Assembly: GCA_025751475.1 (NCBI GenBank)
Contig: JAOWLD010000001.1
Location: 310,001-374,000, forward strand
DNA: 64,000 bases
Reading direction: 5' to 3'
Source of the DNA: Rhodobacteraceae bacterium XHP0102
GTDB lineage: Bacteria > Pseudomonadota > Alphaproteobacteria > Rhodobacterales > Rhodobacteraceae
Positions 8,008 through 17,726 of the stretch are shown here, piece by piece. The number at the start of each line of letters is the position of its first letter. Position 1 is the stretch's first letter. The notes under the pieces were generated by a model that saw nothing but the letters and a program-made list of their open reading frames with translations, was not told the origin of the DNA and did no database searches. A program made the translations under genes and the position numbers.

Positions 8008-9561
8008 CTACTCTGCCACGGGGGCATCCGCAGGGTCGTTTCGTGGCTCCGCCACATTTGGGTCTTCTGGGGTGGGGGGCAGATCATCTGCACCCGCCCC
8101 AATCAATTGACCATTCTCCCAAAGCCCTTCTGCGACTTGGCCCGACACATAGGTCAGGCGCCCTTGGCCATGGCGTTTGCCGTTCTCAAATGCCCCCTCA
8201 TAAACATCGCCCGAGCGGTAGGTGGCAGTGCCATTGCCAGTGATTTCGCCCGCAAGCCATGCGCCCTCGTAAACAAACCCATCGGCCATTTCCAAGCGGC
8301 CTTGACCGTCACGCAGGCCGCCGATGAATTGCCCACGATAGGTGCTGCCATCAGGGTAGGTTGTGATCCCCTCGCCATCGCGCAATCCCGCGCGCCAGCC
8401 GCCTTCGTAGCGATACCCATTGGGGGCGGTCATGACACCTTGACCTTCTTGACGACCTTCGAGGAATTGCCCCTCATAGCGCAAACCATCCAGATAGGTT
8501 GCAACGCCAAAGCCCTGCATTGCACCCGCGACCCAATCCCCCTCATAGGTTGTGCCATCGGGGTATGTGATTTTCCCTGTCCCATGTGCAAGGTCGTTTT
8601 GAAAGCTGCCCTCATAGACCACACCATCAGGATAGGTCATTACCCCTTGGCCTTCGATGCGGCCTTCGACCCATTGACCGTCATAAATCAGGCCTTGATG
8701 GCCTGTGAACCGCCCTTGACCGTGGCGGCGGTCATCAAAGAATTCTCCCTCGTAGAGATCGCCATTGGCATAGCGCACAATGGCCTGACCTTGCCTTGCG
8801 CCATTCACAAGGCCACCTTCGTAGATGTCGCCATTTGGTTGGCTTAATCGGCCTTGGCCATTGATTTGGTCATTTTCCCATGCCCCTTCGAACACCATGC
8901 CGTCCGAGGTTTCCAAGCGTCCCTGACCGTGGCGCATATCGCTCAAGAAGGTGCCCACATAGGTCGACCCGTCAGGAAAGGTTAGGCGACCTTCGCCGTG
9001 CTTTGCCCCTTCACGCCACGCGCCCTGATAGACATATCCGTCCGCATTGGACAGTCGTCCTTGGCCGTGCTGTTGCCCGTTTAAAAAGCTGCCCTCATAG
9101 CTCATGCCATTGGCATAGATGGCGCGCCCTTCGCCAGACATCATTCCATCCGCCCAAGCACCGATATAGGTGGTGCCGTCAACGAATGTGATTGTGCCCT
9201 GACCATGCGGCTTTCCCGCGCGGAATTCACCCTCATAGATGGATCCGTCTGGAAAACTCGCGCGGCCTTCGCCCATGATCTGCCCATCGACCCATTGGCC
9301 TGTGTATTCATAGCCATTGGGAAGGGTATAGGTGCCCGTGCCATGTTGCAGCCCATTGCGAAATTCGCCGCGATAGATTGCGCCATTATCATATTGCTGC
9401 ACATCGCGGATGATCTCATCCTGCTGCGCCGCCATTGGGACAGCGAACCCAAAGAGACATATCCCAATCACGCTGGCCCAGATGACTTTGGCCCTGATGA
9501 GTTTTGCCCTCATTACTTTGGCCTGTGCCGCAATGAAAAATGGACGGGAGGGGCGTTTCAT
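8008..9561 (-). CDS. Secreted MORN-repeat protein
   Basis: A 517-residue protein made almost entirely of MORN motifs (consensus Y-x-G-x-[FW]-x-x-G-x-x-x-G-x-G, exactly 23 residues per unit, about 19 units), followed by a 27-residue acidic/proline tail. MORN arrays form long beta-hairpin solenoids. In eukaryotes they bind lipids or proteins, and the bacterial role is unknown. A signal peptide is visible (hydrophobic VIWASVIGICLFGFAVPMAA), so periplasmic or outer-membrane location is likely. The ATG at 9561 has only a weak AGGA upstream, and the ATG at 9513 gives a more compact signal peptide, so the true start is uncertain. A fourfold 15-bp repeat lies in the leader. Confidence 0.85.
   Translation of the reverse strand: MKRPSRPFFIAAQAKVMRAKLIRAKVIWASVIGICLFGFAVPMAAQQDEIIRDVQQYDNGAIYRGEFRNGLQHGTGTYTLPNGYEYTGQWVDGQIMGEGRASFPDGSIYEGEFRAGKPHGQGTITFVDGTTYIGAWADGMMSGEGRAIYANGMSYEGSFLNGQQHGQGRLSNADGYVYQGAWREGAKHGEGRLTFPDGSTYVGTFLSDMRHGQGRLETSDGMVFEGAWENDQINGQGRLSQPNGDIYEGGLVNGARQGQAIVRYANGDLYEGEFFDDRRHGQGRFTGHQGLIYDGQWVEGRIEGQGVMTYPDGVVYEGSFQNDLAHGTGKITYPDGTTYEGDWVAGAMQGFGVATYLDGLRYEGQFLEGRQEGQGVMTAPNGYRYEGGWRAGLRDGEGITTYPDGSTYRGQFIGGLRDGQGRLEMADGFVYEGAWLAGEITGNGTATYRSGDVYEGAFENGKRHGQGRLTYVSGQVAEGLWENGQLIGAGADDLPPTPEDPNVAEPRNDPADAPVAE
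8092..9381 (-). repeat. Tandem 69-bp MORN-encoding repeats
   Basis: About 18.7 degenerate units of 69 bp in strict register encode the 23-residue MORN motifs. The units differ mostly at silent or loop positions and share cores such as YEG.F.NG..HGQGRL. The perfect spacing suggests growth by unequal crossing-over. Opposite-strand open frames over this region are by-products of the periodicity. Confidence 0.85.
9463..9522 (-). repeat. Four 15-bp repeats in the signal-peptide region
   Basis: Four adjacent 15-bp units (9463-9477, 9478-9492, 9493-9507, 9508-9522) encode the related pentapeptides AKVMR, AKLIR, AKVIW and ASVIG at the start of the MORN protein. They keep frame, so copy changes would lengthen or shorten the basic n-region and the start of the hydrophobic core without a frameshift. 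Confidence 0.6.
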
Positions 9562-9734
9562 ACGGGGTGCGGGTCCTGTTTTTGCTCTCGCTTCTGTTCG
9601 GAAACTATTGAAGCCTTGCCGCTCTCGCAACGTCTTTTGCGCCAAAGCGCACAATCCCCTTGCGCAATTGCCTTGGCCTCTTGGCCTGATCTGCTAGAAC
9701 CTGCCCAGAGAAGGCAAGAAAGGCATGGCTCGCA

Positions 9735-11402
9735 ATGGCGTCTCGGTTTGTTTTGAGTATTGCGCAAATGAACCCCACGGTGGGGGATTTGGCTGGGAAT
9801 ATGGAAAAGGCCTTGCGCTTGTGGCACGCGGGCCGTGATGCGGGGGCGGATCTTGTGGTGCTGCCTGAAATGGCGCTCACGGGCTATCAACTGCAGGATC
9901 TGGTGACCCGTCCCGCGTTTCTTGATGCGGTTGAGGGCGTGTTGGCGGATTTGACCCAATCCATAACAGATGGCCCTGCCTTTGGCATTGGCCTGCCTTT
10001 GCGCGCAGCGGGCGGTGGGGTCAACAATGCCTATGTTATTTTGAAAGACGGGGCACAGATCGCGCGCGTCAACAAGCATCACTTGCCCAATGACAGCGTG
10101 TTTGATGAGAAACGCTATTTCGTGTCTGGCGCGCCCTCTGGGCCCGTGCGGATCGGAGATTTGCGCCTTGGCATCCCAATTTGCGAGGATGCTTGGCACG
10201 AGGACGTGACAGAAACCATGGCCGAGGCGGGCGCGGAGGTTTTGCTGGTTCCCAATGGCTCACCCTACCATCGCGGCAAGATGGGGCTGCGTCAAAACCA
10301 TATGGTGGCACGGGTCATCGAGACAGGATTGCCGCTTGTATATCTCAATCTTGTGGGCGGACAAGATGACCAGATTTTTGATGGGGCCAGTTTTGCGCTG
10401 AACAGTGGCGGCTCTCTGGCGGCGCAGATGCCTGCGTTTGAGGAGGGGATCAGCCATCTGACCCTCACGCAAGACGGGCAAGGCTGGCAGATCGAAAAGA
10501 CAGCGCTTGCGGCGATGCCAGATCAGCTTGAGGCAGATTATCACGCTATGGTGTTGGGACTGCGCGATTACATGGCTAAGGCTGGGTTTGCGCGGGCGGT
10601 CTTGGGTCTTTCTGGCGGGGTCGATTCCGCGCTTGTGGCTGCCATTGCCGCAGATGCAATCGGAGCAGAGAATGTGCATTGCGTGATGCTGCCCTCACGG
10701 TTCACTTCGGACACGTCTCTTGAGGATGCGCGTGCAGTGGCAAAGATGCTTGGGACCAAGTTGGACACCCTTCCGATTGAGGGACCGAAGGAGGCGGTGG
10801 AGGCCACTCTTGCCCCTCTTTTCGCGGGGTTGGCCCCAGATTTGACCGAAGAAAACATTCAATCCCGCCTGCGCGGCCTGTTGTTGATGGCTTTGTCGAA
10901 TAAATTTGGCGAGATGCTGTTGACCACGGGCAACAAATCCGAAGTCGCGGTGGGCTATGCCACCATTTATGGCGATATGGCGGGAGGGTATAATCCCATC
11001 AAAGACCTCTATAAAACCCGCGTCTTTGCGATGTGCCATTGGCGCAATCTCAACCATCGCGATTGGATGCAAGGCCCCAATGGGCCTGTGATGCCCCTGC
11101 GGGTTATCGAGAAACCGCCTTCGGCGGAACTGCGTGCAGATCAGACGGATCAGGACAGCCTGCCGCCCTATGAGGTGTTGGACGCAATCCTTGAGGGATT
11201 GATTGATCAGGAGCTGAGTCTGGCTGATTTAATTGCACAGGGCTTCGATCCTGCCGTGGTCAAGCGTGTTGAGAAGTTGATTTACATTTCTGAGTATAAA
11301 CGCTTTCAATCCGCGCCGGGTGCGCGGCTGACCCCACGGGCGTTCTGGCTGGATCGGCGCTATCCGATTGTCAACCATTGGCGCGATCCATCGGCAGGCT
11401 AG
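9735..11402 (+). CDS. nadE: Glutamine-dependent NAD+ synthetase
   Basis: A 555-residue two-domain enzyme making NAD+ from deamido-NAD+, ATP and glutamine. The N-terminal nitrilase-type glutaminase (~1-270) shows its Glu (LPEMALTGYQ), Lys (NKHHLPN) and Cys (PICEDAW). The C-terminal synthetase has the PP-loop LGLSGGVDSALVAAIA (~residue 290) and the TTGNKSEVAVGY motif. The ATG at 9735 begins MASRFVLSIAQMNPTVGD, the family N-terminus. The next gene begins four bases after its stop, so the nadE-phnM-EamA genes form one unit. Confidence 0.96.
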   Translation: MASRFVLSIAQMNPTVGDLAGNMEKALRLWHAGRDAGADLVVLPEMALTGYQLQDLVTRPAFLDAVEGVLADLTQSITDGPAFGIGLPLRAAGGGVNNAYVILKDGAQIARVNKHHLPNDSVFDEKRYFVSGAPSGPVRIGDLRLGIPICEDAWHEDVTETMAEAGAEVLLVPNGSPYHRGKMGLRQNHMVARVIETGLPLVYLNLVGGQDDQIFDGASFALNSGGSLAAQMPAFEEGISHLTLTQDGQGWQIEKTALAAMPDQLEADYHAMVLGLRDYMAKAGFARAVLGLSGGVDSALVAAIAADAIGAENVHCVMLPSRFTSDTSLEDARAVAKMLGTKLDTLPIEGPKEAVEATLAPLFAGLAPDLTEENIQSRLRGLLLMALSNKFGEMLLTTGNKSEVAVGYATIYGDMAGGYNPIKDLYKTRVFAMCHWRNLNHRDWMQGPNGPVMPLRVIEKPPSAELRADQTDQDSLPPYEVLDAILEGLIDQELSLADLIAQGFDPAVVKRVEKLIYISEYKRFQSAPGARLTPRAFWLDRRYPIVNHWRDPSAG

Positions 11403-11406
11403 AGGC

Positions 11407-12549
11407 ATGGAGGCGCTCAAGCTGACATTTCAAGGTGGGCAGGTCTTGGGGCCAGATGGGTTTGCCTCACGCGCTTTGAACATTGCTGATGGACAGATCA
11501 GCGATGCACCGCAGCCGCGTGTCTTGGATGTATCGGGCTATTTGATCCTGCCCGGCATCGTGGATTTCCATGGCGATGGGTTCGAGCGCCATGTGGCCCC
11601 CCGCCGTGGCGCGGTGGTTGATCCGCGGGATGGCTTGGTTGCGATTGAGGCGGAGCTGGCCGCCAACGGGATCACCACGGCCATGCTGGCCCAATTTTAT
11701 TCTTGGGAAGGCGGGATGCGCGGGCCTGAATTCGCGGCGAAAATGGCGGCAGCGCTGCAGGAGGCCACGGGCGGGATCTGCGATATGCGGTTGCAACTGC
11801 GCTTTGAGGTGAACCTTTTGGATCATTACGCGCAGGTTCTGGCTTTGGTCGCCCGTCATGATATCCGTTGCGTGGTGTTTAATGACCATCTGCCCCACGC
11901 GGCATTGGCGGCTGGAAAGCGACCGCCGCGCCTGACAGGGCAGGCGCTGAAATCTGGTCGTTCGCCTGACGCGCATCTGGCGTTGTTGCAACGTCTGCAC
12001 GCCAATCGGCCACGCGTCAGCGCAGCCTTGCGCGATCTGGCGGGCAAGCTGCGCGCAAAGGCTGTGATCCTTGGCAGCCATGATGACAACACCGTTGCCG
12101 ACCACAGGGCGATGGCGGATATGGGCGTCTGCCTTGCCGAATTCCCTGAAACCGAGGCGGCCGCACGGGCAGCGCGCGCCTGTGGCAATGGGGTTGTCAT
12201 GGGGGCGCCCAATGTGCTGCGCGGTGGCTCCCATGCGGGGAAGGTCTCGGCCGCGGATTTGGTAGGGCAGGGTTTGGTCGATGCGCTGGCCTCTGATTAT
12301 CACTATCCCGCGCTTCTGCGTGCGGCGCTGAGGCTGTGGCAGGGAGGCATGGCAGTAGAGGCGGCATGGGCGTTGATTTCATCGGGACCTGCCCATCTGT
12401 TGGGCCTCACAGATCGTGGCGAGATTGTCACGGGCAAGCGCGCCGATCTGGTGCTGCTGGACGCGCGCAGTCATAAGGTTGCTGCGACCATAGCGGGCGG
12501 ACGGATTGCCTATCTCAGCGGGGATATTGCAGGGCGGGTGTTGTCATGA
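11407..12549 (+). CDS. phnM: PhnM-like alpha-D-ribose 1-methylphosphonate 5-triphosphate diphosphatase
   Basis: A 380-residue amidohydrolase-superfamily protein. PhnM of the C-P lyase pathway removes pyrophosphate from ribose 1-methylphosphonate 5-triphosphate. Family features include DFHGDGFERHVAPRR (metal-binding HxD near residue 53), the central FNDHLPH, SHDDNT and the late SDYHYPALL. The ATG at 11407 avoids overlap with nadE. None of the usual C-P lyase partners (phnG-L, phnN, transporter) is in the window, so the real substrate in this context is uncertain. Its TGA overlaps the next start (ATGA). Confidence 0.85.
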   Translation: MEALKLTFQGGQVLGPDGFASRALNIADGQISDAPQPRVLDVSGYLILPGIVDFHGDGFERHVAPRRGAVVDPRDGLVAIEAELAANGITTAMLAQFYSWEGGMRGPEFAAKMAAALQEATGGICDMRLQLRFEVNLLDHYAQVLALVARHDIRCVVFNDHLPHAALAAGKRPPRLTGQALKSGRSPDAHLALLQRLHANRPRVSAALRDLAGKLRAKAVILGSHDDNTVADHRAMADMGVCLAEFPETEAAARAARACGNGVVMGAPNVLRGGSHAGKVSAADLVGQGLVDALASDYHYPALLRAALRLWQGGMAVEAAWALISSGPAHLLGLTDRGEIVTGKRADLVLLDARSHKVAATIAGGRIAYLSGDIAGRVLS

Positions 12550-13412
12550 TGCGACTTTGCCTTGCCGCCCTGCTGACCCTGATCGCCTTTGCGGCCAATT
12601 CCGTGCTGAACCGAATGGCCGTGGCAGGCGGCCACATCAGCGTGGGCGATTTTGCCTTGTGGCGGGTTGCGGCGGGCGCCGTGGTGCTGCTCGGTCTCAG
12701 TTTGATTTTGCGCGGAGGCCGCTTTGCCAGCATCGCACGCGCCAATCCCAAGATGCGCCTCGCAGGGGGTTTGTGCCTTGCCACCTATATGCTTGGCTTT
12801 TCATTGGCCTATTTGAAATTAGACGCGGGTCTGGGCACATTGCTGCTCTTTGGCGCGGTGCAATTGACCATGTTCGCAGCCTCGCTCGTCTTGGGGGAGG
12901 GGTTATCGCCGCGCCGTTTGCTTGGGGCAGGGGTGGCTTTTGCGGGATTGATTTGGCTGCTGCTTCCTGCGGGTGATGTTGTTCTGCCGTTGGATGCTGT
13001 GGCCGCCATTGCCATCGCAGGGATCGGTTGGGGGGGATATTCCCTTTTGGGGCGCAAGGCGCGTGATCCAATTCCCGAGACAGCGGTGAATTTCATCCTT
13101 GCCTGTGGGATATGCGCGCTTGCTTTGGCGGTGTTCCCGTTGCCACAAACATCTCCAACTGATGCCACTGGGCGCGGGCTTGCGATCTTGTCGGGCGCGG
13201 TCACTTCGGGGCTTGGCTATGCATTGTGGTATACGATCCTGCCGCATCTGGGTGCCGCGCGGGCGGGGCTTGCGCAACTCAGCGTGCCGCCCTTGGCCAT
13301 CATGGGCGGTGTGGTGCTTTTGGATGAGGTTTTGACGCTACAGCTTGTCATGGCAAGTTTGGTTGTAATCGGCGGTGTGGCCTATGGCCTCACAGGCCCG
13401 CGCAAAGCTTAG
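12546..13412 (+). CDS. EamA-family (DMT superfamily) permease
   Basis: A 288-residue inner-membrane protein with ten predicted hydrophobic segments arranged as two EamA repeats (~1-140 and 150-285). DMT permeases move small metabolites or drugs, and substrate cannot be read from sequence. It overlaps phnM by four bases, indicating translational coupling and perhaps a functional link with the PhnM substrate or product. Its stop overlaps, tail to tail, the end of the Nudix gene. Confidence 0.85.
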   Translation: MMRLCLAALLTLIAFAANSVLNRMAVAGGHISVGDFALWRVAAGAVVLLGLSLILRGGRFASIARANPKMRLAGGLCLATYMLGFSLAYLKLDAGLGTLLLFGAVQLTMFAASLVLGEGLSPRRLLGAGVAFAGLIWLLLPAGDVVLPLDAVAAIAIAGIGWGGYSLLGRKARDPIPETAVNFILACGICALALAVFPLPQTSPTDATGRGLAILSGAVTSGLGYALWYTILPHLGAARAGLAQLSVPPLAIMGGVVLLDEVLTLQLVMASLVVIGGVAYGLTGPRKA

Positions 13413-13870
13413 CGCAGGATCGGCTCCAGCGCGTCATAGATCATCATTTCACCATCCCATGCGGCACGGATCAGACTGTCAGGCTTGATCTGTAGCGTGG
13501 CACATTCGCTGCGCGTTACCCAGCGGCGTTCGGTGACCACCCCTTCGGGGTCGCGCCACGCCCCTCGTGGATCACCAGACACATACGAGACGTGGAAATA
13601 GATATCCACCTGATGAAATGTGCCCGTTGGATCGTGGAATTCATTCACAAGGCAGGGCGTGCCAATGGCAACCTGCAACCCTGTTTCTTCGAAAAATTCG
13701 CGGGCAAGGTTTTCGGGTAAAGATTGCCCTGCTTCGACACCACCGCCTGGTGCGCAATAAAGCCCTCCTTCGCGCCCTTTGTAGGCATTGACCAAGAGAA
13801 GACTGTCTTCGATCAGAAGCACGCCCCGCACCGCCAAGCGCGGCTTGATGCGAGGCGTGCCGAGGTTCAT
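13409..13870 (-). CDS. Nudix hydrolase
   Basis: A 153-residue Nudix enzyme, cytosolic, hydrolysing a nucleoside diphosphate linked to another moiety. The Nudix box is GGGVEAGQSLPENLAREFFEETGLQV (residues ~43-68), with the REFFEE metal-binding core intact. The substrate is unknown. Its ATG overlaps the ppx stop by four bases (ATGA), placing it last in the hdaA-ppk-ppx unit. Confidence 0.88.
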   Translation of the reverse strand: MNLGTPRIKPRLAVRGVLLIEDSLLLVNAYKGREGGLYCAPGGGVEAGQSLPENLAREFFEETGLQVAIGTPCLVNEFHDPTGTFHQVDIYFHVSYVSGDPRGAWRDPEGVVTERRWVTRSECATLQIKPDSLIRAAWDGEMMIYDALEPILR

Positions 13871-15453
13871 GAGCCTGCACGCTCGTCAATGATATTGGGC
13901 GTGAGGTTCATGGCCAAAGCCAAAGCGCCAAAACGGGCTTCGGCGACCTCCCCAAATAAATCCCGCGCCGCATCGCTGAGGAGATGAAGATTCAGCCTTT
14001 TTTGCCGCCAATTCGCGTCAATAAAACAATGATCAAGCGGTTTTTCCAATGTCAGCATGGCGCCAAACCGCATGGCGCGTCCCAAAATTTCAGCCTCGCG
14101 CACTTCGGTTTCGGGCAACAGTGTCAGCAGGTCGATATCAAAATTTGTGGTGTCGCGGTTCGATTTGTAGCGGTGCAGCAAAGCCAGCCCCAGATACACC
14201 CGCTCCCAATGGGCTAAGCCCCCCAAATTCGCACGGGTTGCATTGTCGAAACAGGTTTCCGCTCGATAGTCAGGGTGCGCCCGCCATGAGACATCGTGCA
14301 GCAAGCAGGCTGCGCGGATCAGGCGTTTTTTGTCGGGCTTTGCTTTTGGGAACAGCGGCTCAACGAAATGATAGAGTTTGCGTCCAAACCCAGGGATACG
14401 CGCGGACATCGCCTCGGCATGGCGCGCCGCTTCGATGAGCGGATCGCGCTTGCGCAGCTCCTCCGACATTTGTTCGTAAAGCAGACCTTCGCGGATGCCA
14501 TAGCTTGACACGGCCACATCGCGCGGTTTGAGGTTACGGAGCAATTCCTTCAACACAAGCGCGGCCAAGGGGACAAGCCGCAGACGCTCGATGCTGGTGC
14601 CTGTTTGCAGGCGCAAGGTTTCAATATCGGTCTTGGCAATATATTTCAGCGTTTCCAAAATTGCCTTTGGTGTCATCCGATATTCATGCAGAACCTTAAG
14701 CGGATAACCGCGCCGCTCCATATCGATGCGTGCAATTGCCCGCCATGAGCCGCCGACCAAGAACAGCCTTTGATGCGGGTGTGAAAATTCAGTCTTCAAT
14801 TCAGAAATACGCGTTTTGATATGGGCCTTGATGGCGCGCTTGCCGCCTTTGATCCCCATAAGTTTCAAGGGGCCCAGATCGACTGATCTGCGCTGTCCAA
14901 TGGCACCGCCCCCCTCAAGTGTGGCCAATTCCATTGAGGAGCCGCCAATATCGCAAATCAACCCGTTTGCGCCCGGCCATCCCAACAGCACGCCTTGGGC
15001 GGAGAGGCGGGCCTCCTCCTCGCCTGCGATGATGCGGATCGCAAGACCTGTTTGTTCGAGCACCTCTTTGCGGAATGCAGCGCCATCCTCGGCATCGCGC
15101 ACTGCCGCAGTCGCCACCGTCAAAAGCGGAGATACCCCCATGCCCTTGCTCAACGCCGCAAAGCGGCGCAAGGCGCTCAGGGCGCGCAGCCGCCCTTCGG
15201 GGTTCAAGCATCCTGTTTCCGCGAATCCTGCTCCAAGCCCACAGAGGATTTTTTCATTATAGAAATAGGCAGGGCTTCGCGCCGCACCATCAAACACCAC
15301 CATCCGCACGGAGTTTGACCCAATATCAATAACCCCAACGCGGGACAGGGAGCGCGCGTGATCCGCATCGAAAAGCGGCGCACCAAACGGACCCCATTCA
15401 GGGTGATCTTCGATCTGCAATTCGGATCTAACCGAGGGTGCCGCGATACTCAT
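13867..15453 (-). CDS. ppx: Exopolyphosphatase, Ppx/GppA family
   Basis: A 528-residue actin-like ATPase-fold enzyme that removes terminal phosphates from polyphosphate, or converts pppGpp to ppGpp in GppA members. The phosphate-binding loops are VGVIDIGSNSVRMVVFD (~residues 38-54) and LICDIGGSSMELAT. The C-terminal part carries an HD-like helical domain with LLHDVSWRAHPDYR. It sits 33 bases downstream of ppk, giving a paired synthesis/degradation unit, and overlaps the Nudix gene. Confidence 0.93.
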   Translation of the reverse strand: MSIAAPSVRSELQIEDHPEWGPFGAPLFDADHARSLSRVGVIDIGSNSVRMVVFDGAARSPAYFYNEKILCGLGAGFAETGCLNPEGRLRALSALRRFAALSKGMGVSPLLTVATAAVRDAEDGAAFRKEVLEQTGLAIRIIAGEEEARLSAQGVLLGWPGANGLICDIGGSSMELATLEGGGAIGQRRSVDLGPLKLMGIKGGKRAIKAHIKTRISELKTEFSHPHQRLFLVGGSWRAIARIDMERRGYPLKVLHEYRMTPKAILETLKYIAKTDIETLRLQTGTSIERLRLVPLAALVLKELLRNLKPRDVAVSSYGIREGLLYEQMSEELRKRDPLIEAARHAEAMSARIPGFGRKLYHFVEPLFPKAKPDKKRLIRAACLLHDVSWRAHPDYRAETCFDNATRANLGGLAHWERVYLGLALLHRYKSNRDTTNFDIDLLTLLPETEVREAEILGRAMRFGAMLTLEKPLDHCFIDANWRQKRLNLHLLSDAARDLFGEVAEARFGALALAMNLTPNIIDERAGS

Positions 15454-15486
15454 AAGCCCATTGTTTCCACAAAGCGTGGCTAAACG

Positions 15487-17664
15487 TCAATCATCCGTGT
15501 GGGTCAGTTCTGGCACATCATTCGCCCCCGCTGAACCGCGACCAGACAGGGACGGGTTCTCCATGAAAAAGCGGTGGCAATTGAAGGGTTGATCAATCCC
15601 GCTCAGGTCGGGGCGAATGTAGCTGCCATCGGCCTGCAACAGCCAGCTTTGTGCCACGTCAGCCATATTTGCAGCCATCACTTGGCTGACAATCTGCGCC
15701 TTCACGGTTGGGTTTTTGCATTCAACAAGTGTCTCGACCCTGCGCCCCAAATTGCGGCCCATCCAATCGGCGGAGGAGATATAGACTCGCGCTTTTTTGG
15801 ACGGCAGTTCGGCACCGTTGCCAAAGCAGATGATCCGCGAATGTTCCAAAAAACGCCCCACGATGGATTTGACGCGGATCGTTTCGGACAGCCCTTTGAT
15901 ATTGGGACGCAAACCGCAAATCCCCCGCAAGACAAGATCAATGCGCACCCCTGCCTGCGAAGCGCGGTAAAGCGCGTCAATCACGTCTGGGTCAATCAGA
16001 CTGTTCATTTTGGCCCACATGACGGCGGGACGGCCCGCCTGTGCGTGGCCAATTTCGGCCTCGATCCCTTCCAAAATGCGGGACTTAAGGTTGATGGGCG
16101 AAATGGCGAGGTTTTCTAACCCTTCAGGTTCGGCATAGCCGCCGACATAGTTAAACACCTTCACCGCATCGCGCCCCAGAGCATCGTCACAGGTGAATAG
16201 GCTGAGATCGGTGTATATCCGCGCTGTGATGGGGTGGTAATTGCCCGTGCCATAATGGGTATAGGTCACAAGCTTGTCACCCTCACGGCGCACAACCGAA
16301 CTGATTTTCGCGTGGGTTTTATAATTGATGAACCCGTATATCACGTGCGCGCCCGCGCGCTCCAATTTGCGCGATTGGCGAATATTCGCAGCCTCGTCAA
16401 AGCGGGCTTTCAATTCAACAAGGGCGGTGACGGATTTGCCGTTTTCTGCTGCTTCGCAGAGCGCGGCCACAATCGGGCTTTCGTTCGAAGTGCGATAAAG
16501 CGTCTGTTTGATCGCCACCACATTGGGATCGCGCGCGGCCTGCGCCAAAAAGCGGATCACCATGTCAAAGGTTTCATAGGGGTGATGCAGCAGCATATCC
16601 TTTTGGCGGATGGCGGCAAACATATCGCCCTCAAAATCCTGCACCCGTTCAGGGACCCGCGGGGCGAATGCAGGCCACAGTAAGTCGGGGCGCTCGTCAA
16701 TCACCAATTCTTTGAGGTTCACAAGACCAATCATGCCACGCACCTCGACAATCTCGGTGTCATCTACCCCAAGATTTTCGATGATTTCGGCGCGCAAATC
16801 ATCTGGCGCGCCCGTGCTGATTTGCAAGCGCACCACTTCACCGCGGCGGCGGCGTTTGAGCGCGGTTTCAAACTCCCGCACCAAGTCTTCGGCTTCTTCT
16901 TCCAATTCCAGATCACTGTCGCGCAGCACGCGGAAGCTGCAAGAGCCCGTCAATTCATATCCGGGAAAAAGCTTGTTCAAATGCAGGATCAGCAAGTCTT
17001 CCAGAGGCAGAAAGCGGGCTTCGCCTTCTGCAGCAGGCAGCGCGATGAAGCGGTCAATCTGCGCTGGGATTGGCAAAAGTGCGGATAAAATCCGCCCATC
17101 TTTGCCACGGCGCATTTGCAGCGCCAAGGCAAACCCCTCATTTGGGATAAAGGGGAAGGGGTGAGCAGGATCAATCGCCAATGGCGAAAGGATTGGAAAA
17201 ACCTTCTGGATAAACACCTTTTCCAGAAAATCCTTGTCGCGCGCCTTGAGGTTGGCGCGCGTGCACACCGTGATGTGCTCTGCCTCTAAATCTTGCTTGA
17301 GTTTGCGCCAAACCTGTTGTTGATGGGTCATCAATTTGCGGGCATCGGCGTTGATCAGTTTCAGCTGTTCGGTTGGCGTGCGCCCGTCATCGGAGGGGGT
17401 GGCGCTGCCCTCATGCGCCAATTCGCGCAAACCTGCCACACGCACGGTGTAGAACTCGTCCAGATTGCCTGCAGAAATTGACACAAACCGCACGCGTTCC
17501 AACAGGGGGACGCGGGGGTTTTCTGCCTCCTCTAACACACGCCAATTGAACGCAAGCCAGCTGAGCTCGCGGTTGAAAAACCGCGATGGGCCAGAAATCT
17601 CGCGCTCGGTCAACGTCACGGGTTCGGGCAAAGGGGCGGTGAGGAAATCGGTCATGTTTGTCAT
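15487..17664 (-). CDS. ppk1: Polyphosphate kinase 1
   Basis: A 725-residue enzyme that reversibly polymerises the gamma-phosphate of ATP into polyphosphate. The N-terminal domain motif [19 protein letters not shown] is typical. The PLD-like catalytic halves include the phosphorylated histidine region [18 protein letters not shown] and the late [17 protein letters not shown]. Length is usual for PPK1. The ATG at 17664 (MTNMTDFL) is preferred. The frame stays open to 17730 but overlaps the end of hdaA. Confidence 0.96.
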   Translation of the reverse strand: MTNMTDFLTAPLPEPVTLTEREISGPSRFFNRELSWLAFNWRVLEEAENPRVPLLERVRFVSISAGNLDEFYTVRVAGLRELAHEGSATPSDDGRTPTEQLKLINADARKLMTHQQQVWRKLKQDLEAEHITVCTRANLKARDKDFLEKVFIQKVFPILSPLAIDPAHPFPFIPNEGFALALQMRRGKDGRILSALLPIPAQIDRFIALPAAEGEARFLPLEDLLILHLNKLFPGYELTGSCSFRVLRDSDLELEEEAEDLVREFETALKRRRRGEVVRLQISTGAPDDLRAEIIENLGVDDTEIVEVRGMIGLVNLKELVIDERPDLLWPAFAPRVPERVQDFEGDMFAAIRQKDMLLHHPYETFDMVIRFLAQAARDPNVVAIKQTLYRTSNESPIVAALCEAAENGKSVTALVELKARFDEAANIRQSRKLERAGAHVIYGFINYKTHAKISSVVRREGDKLVTYTHYGTGNYHPITARIYTDLSLFTCDDALGRDAVKVFNYVGGYAEPEGLENLAISPINLKSRILEGIEAEIGHAQAGRPAVMWAKMNSLIDPDVIDALYRASQAGVRIDLVLRGICGLRPNIKGLSETIRVKSIVGRFLEHSRIICFGNGAELPSKKARVYISSADWMGRNLGRRVETLVECKNPTVKAQIVSQVMAANMADVAQSWLLQADGSYIRPDLSGIDQPFNCHRFFMENPSLSGRGSAGANDVPELTHTDD

Positions 17665-17726
17665 AATGCGTGTCTCTAACCTCAGACCGTCACAGTTCCG
17701 TGACAGTCCTAAATCGGGATGATCCC

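Noticed and set aside
8092-9381. Regular repeats resembling a CRISPR or satellite array, with open frames on the plus strand
   Set aside because: The 69-bp units are coding MORN motifs on the minus strand, degenerate and without unique spacers. Plus-strand frames are by-products.
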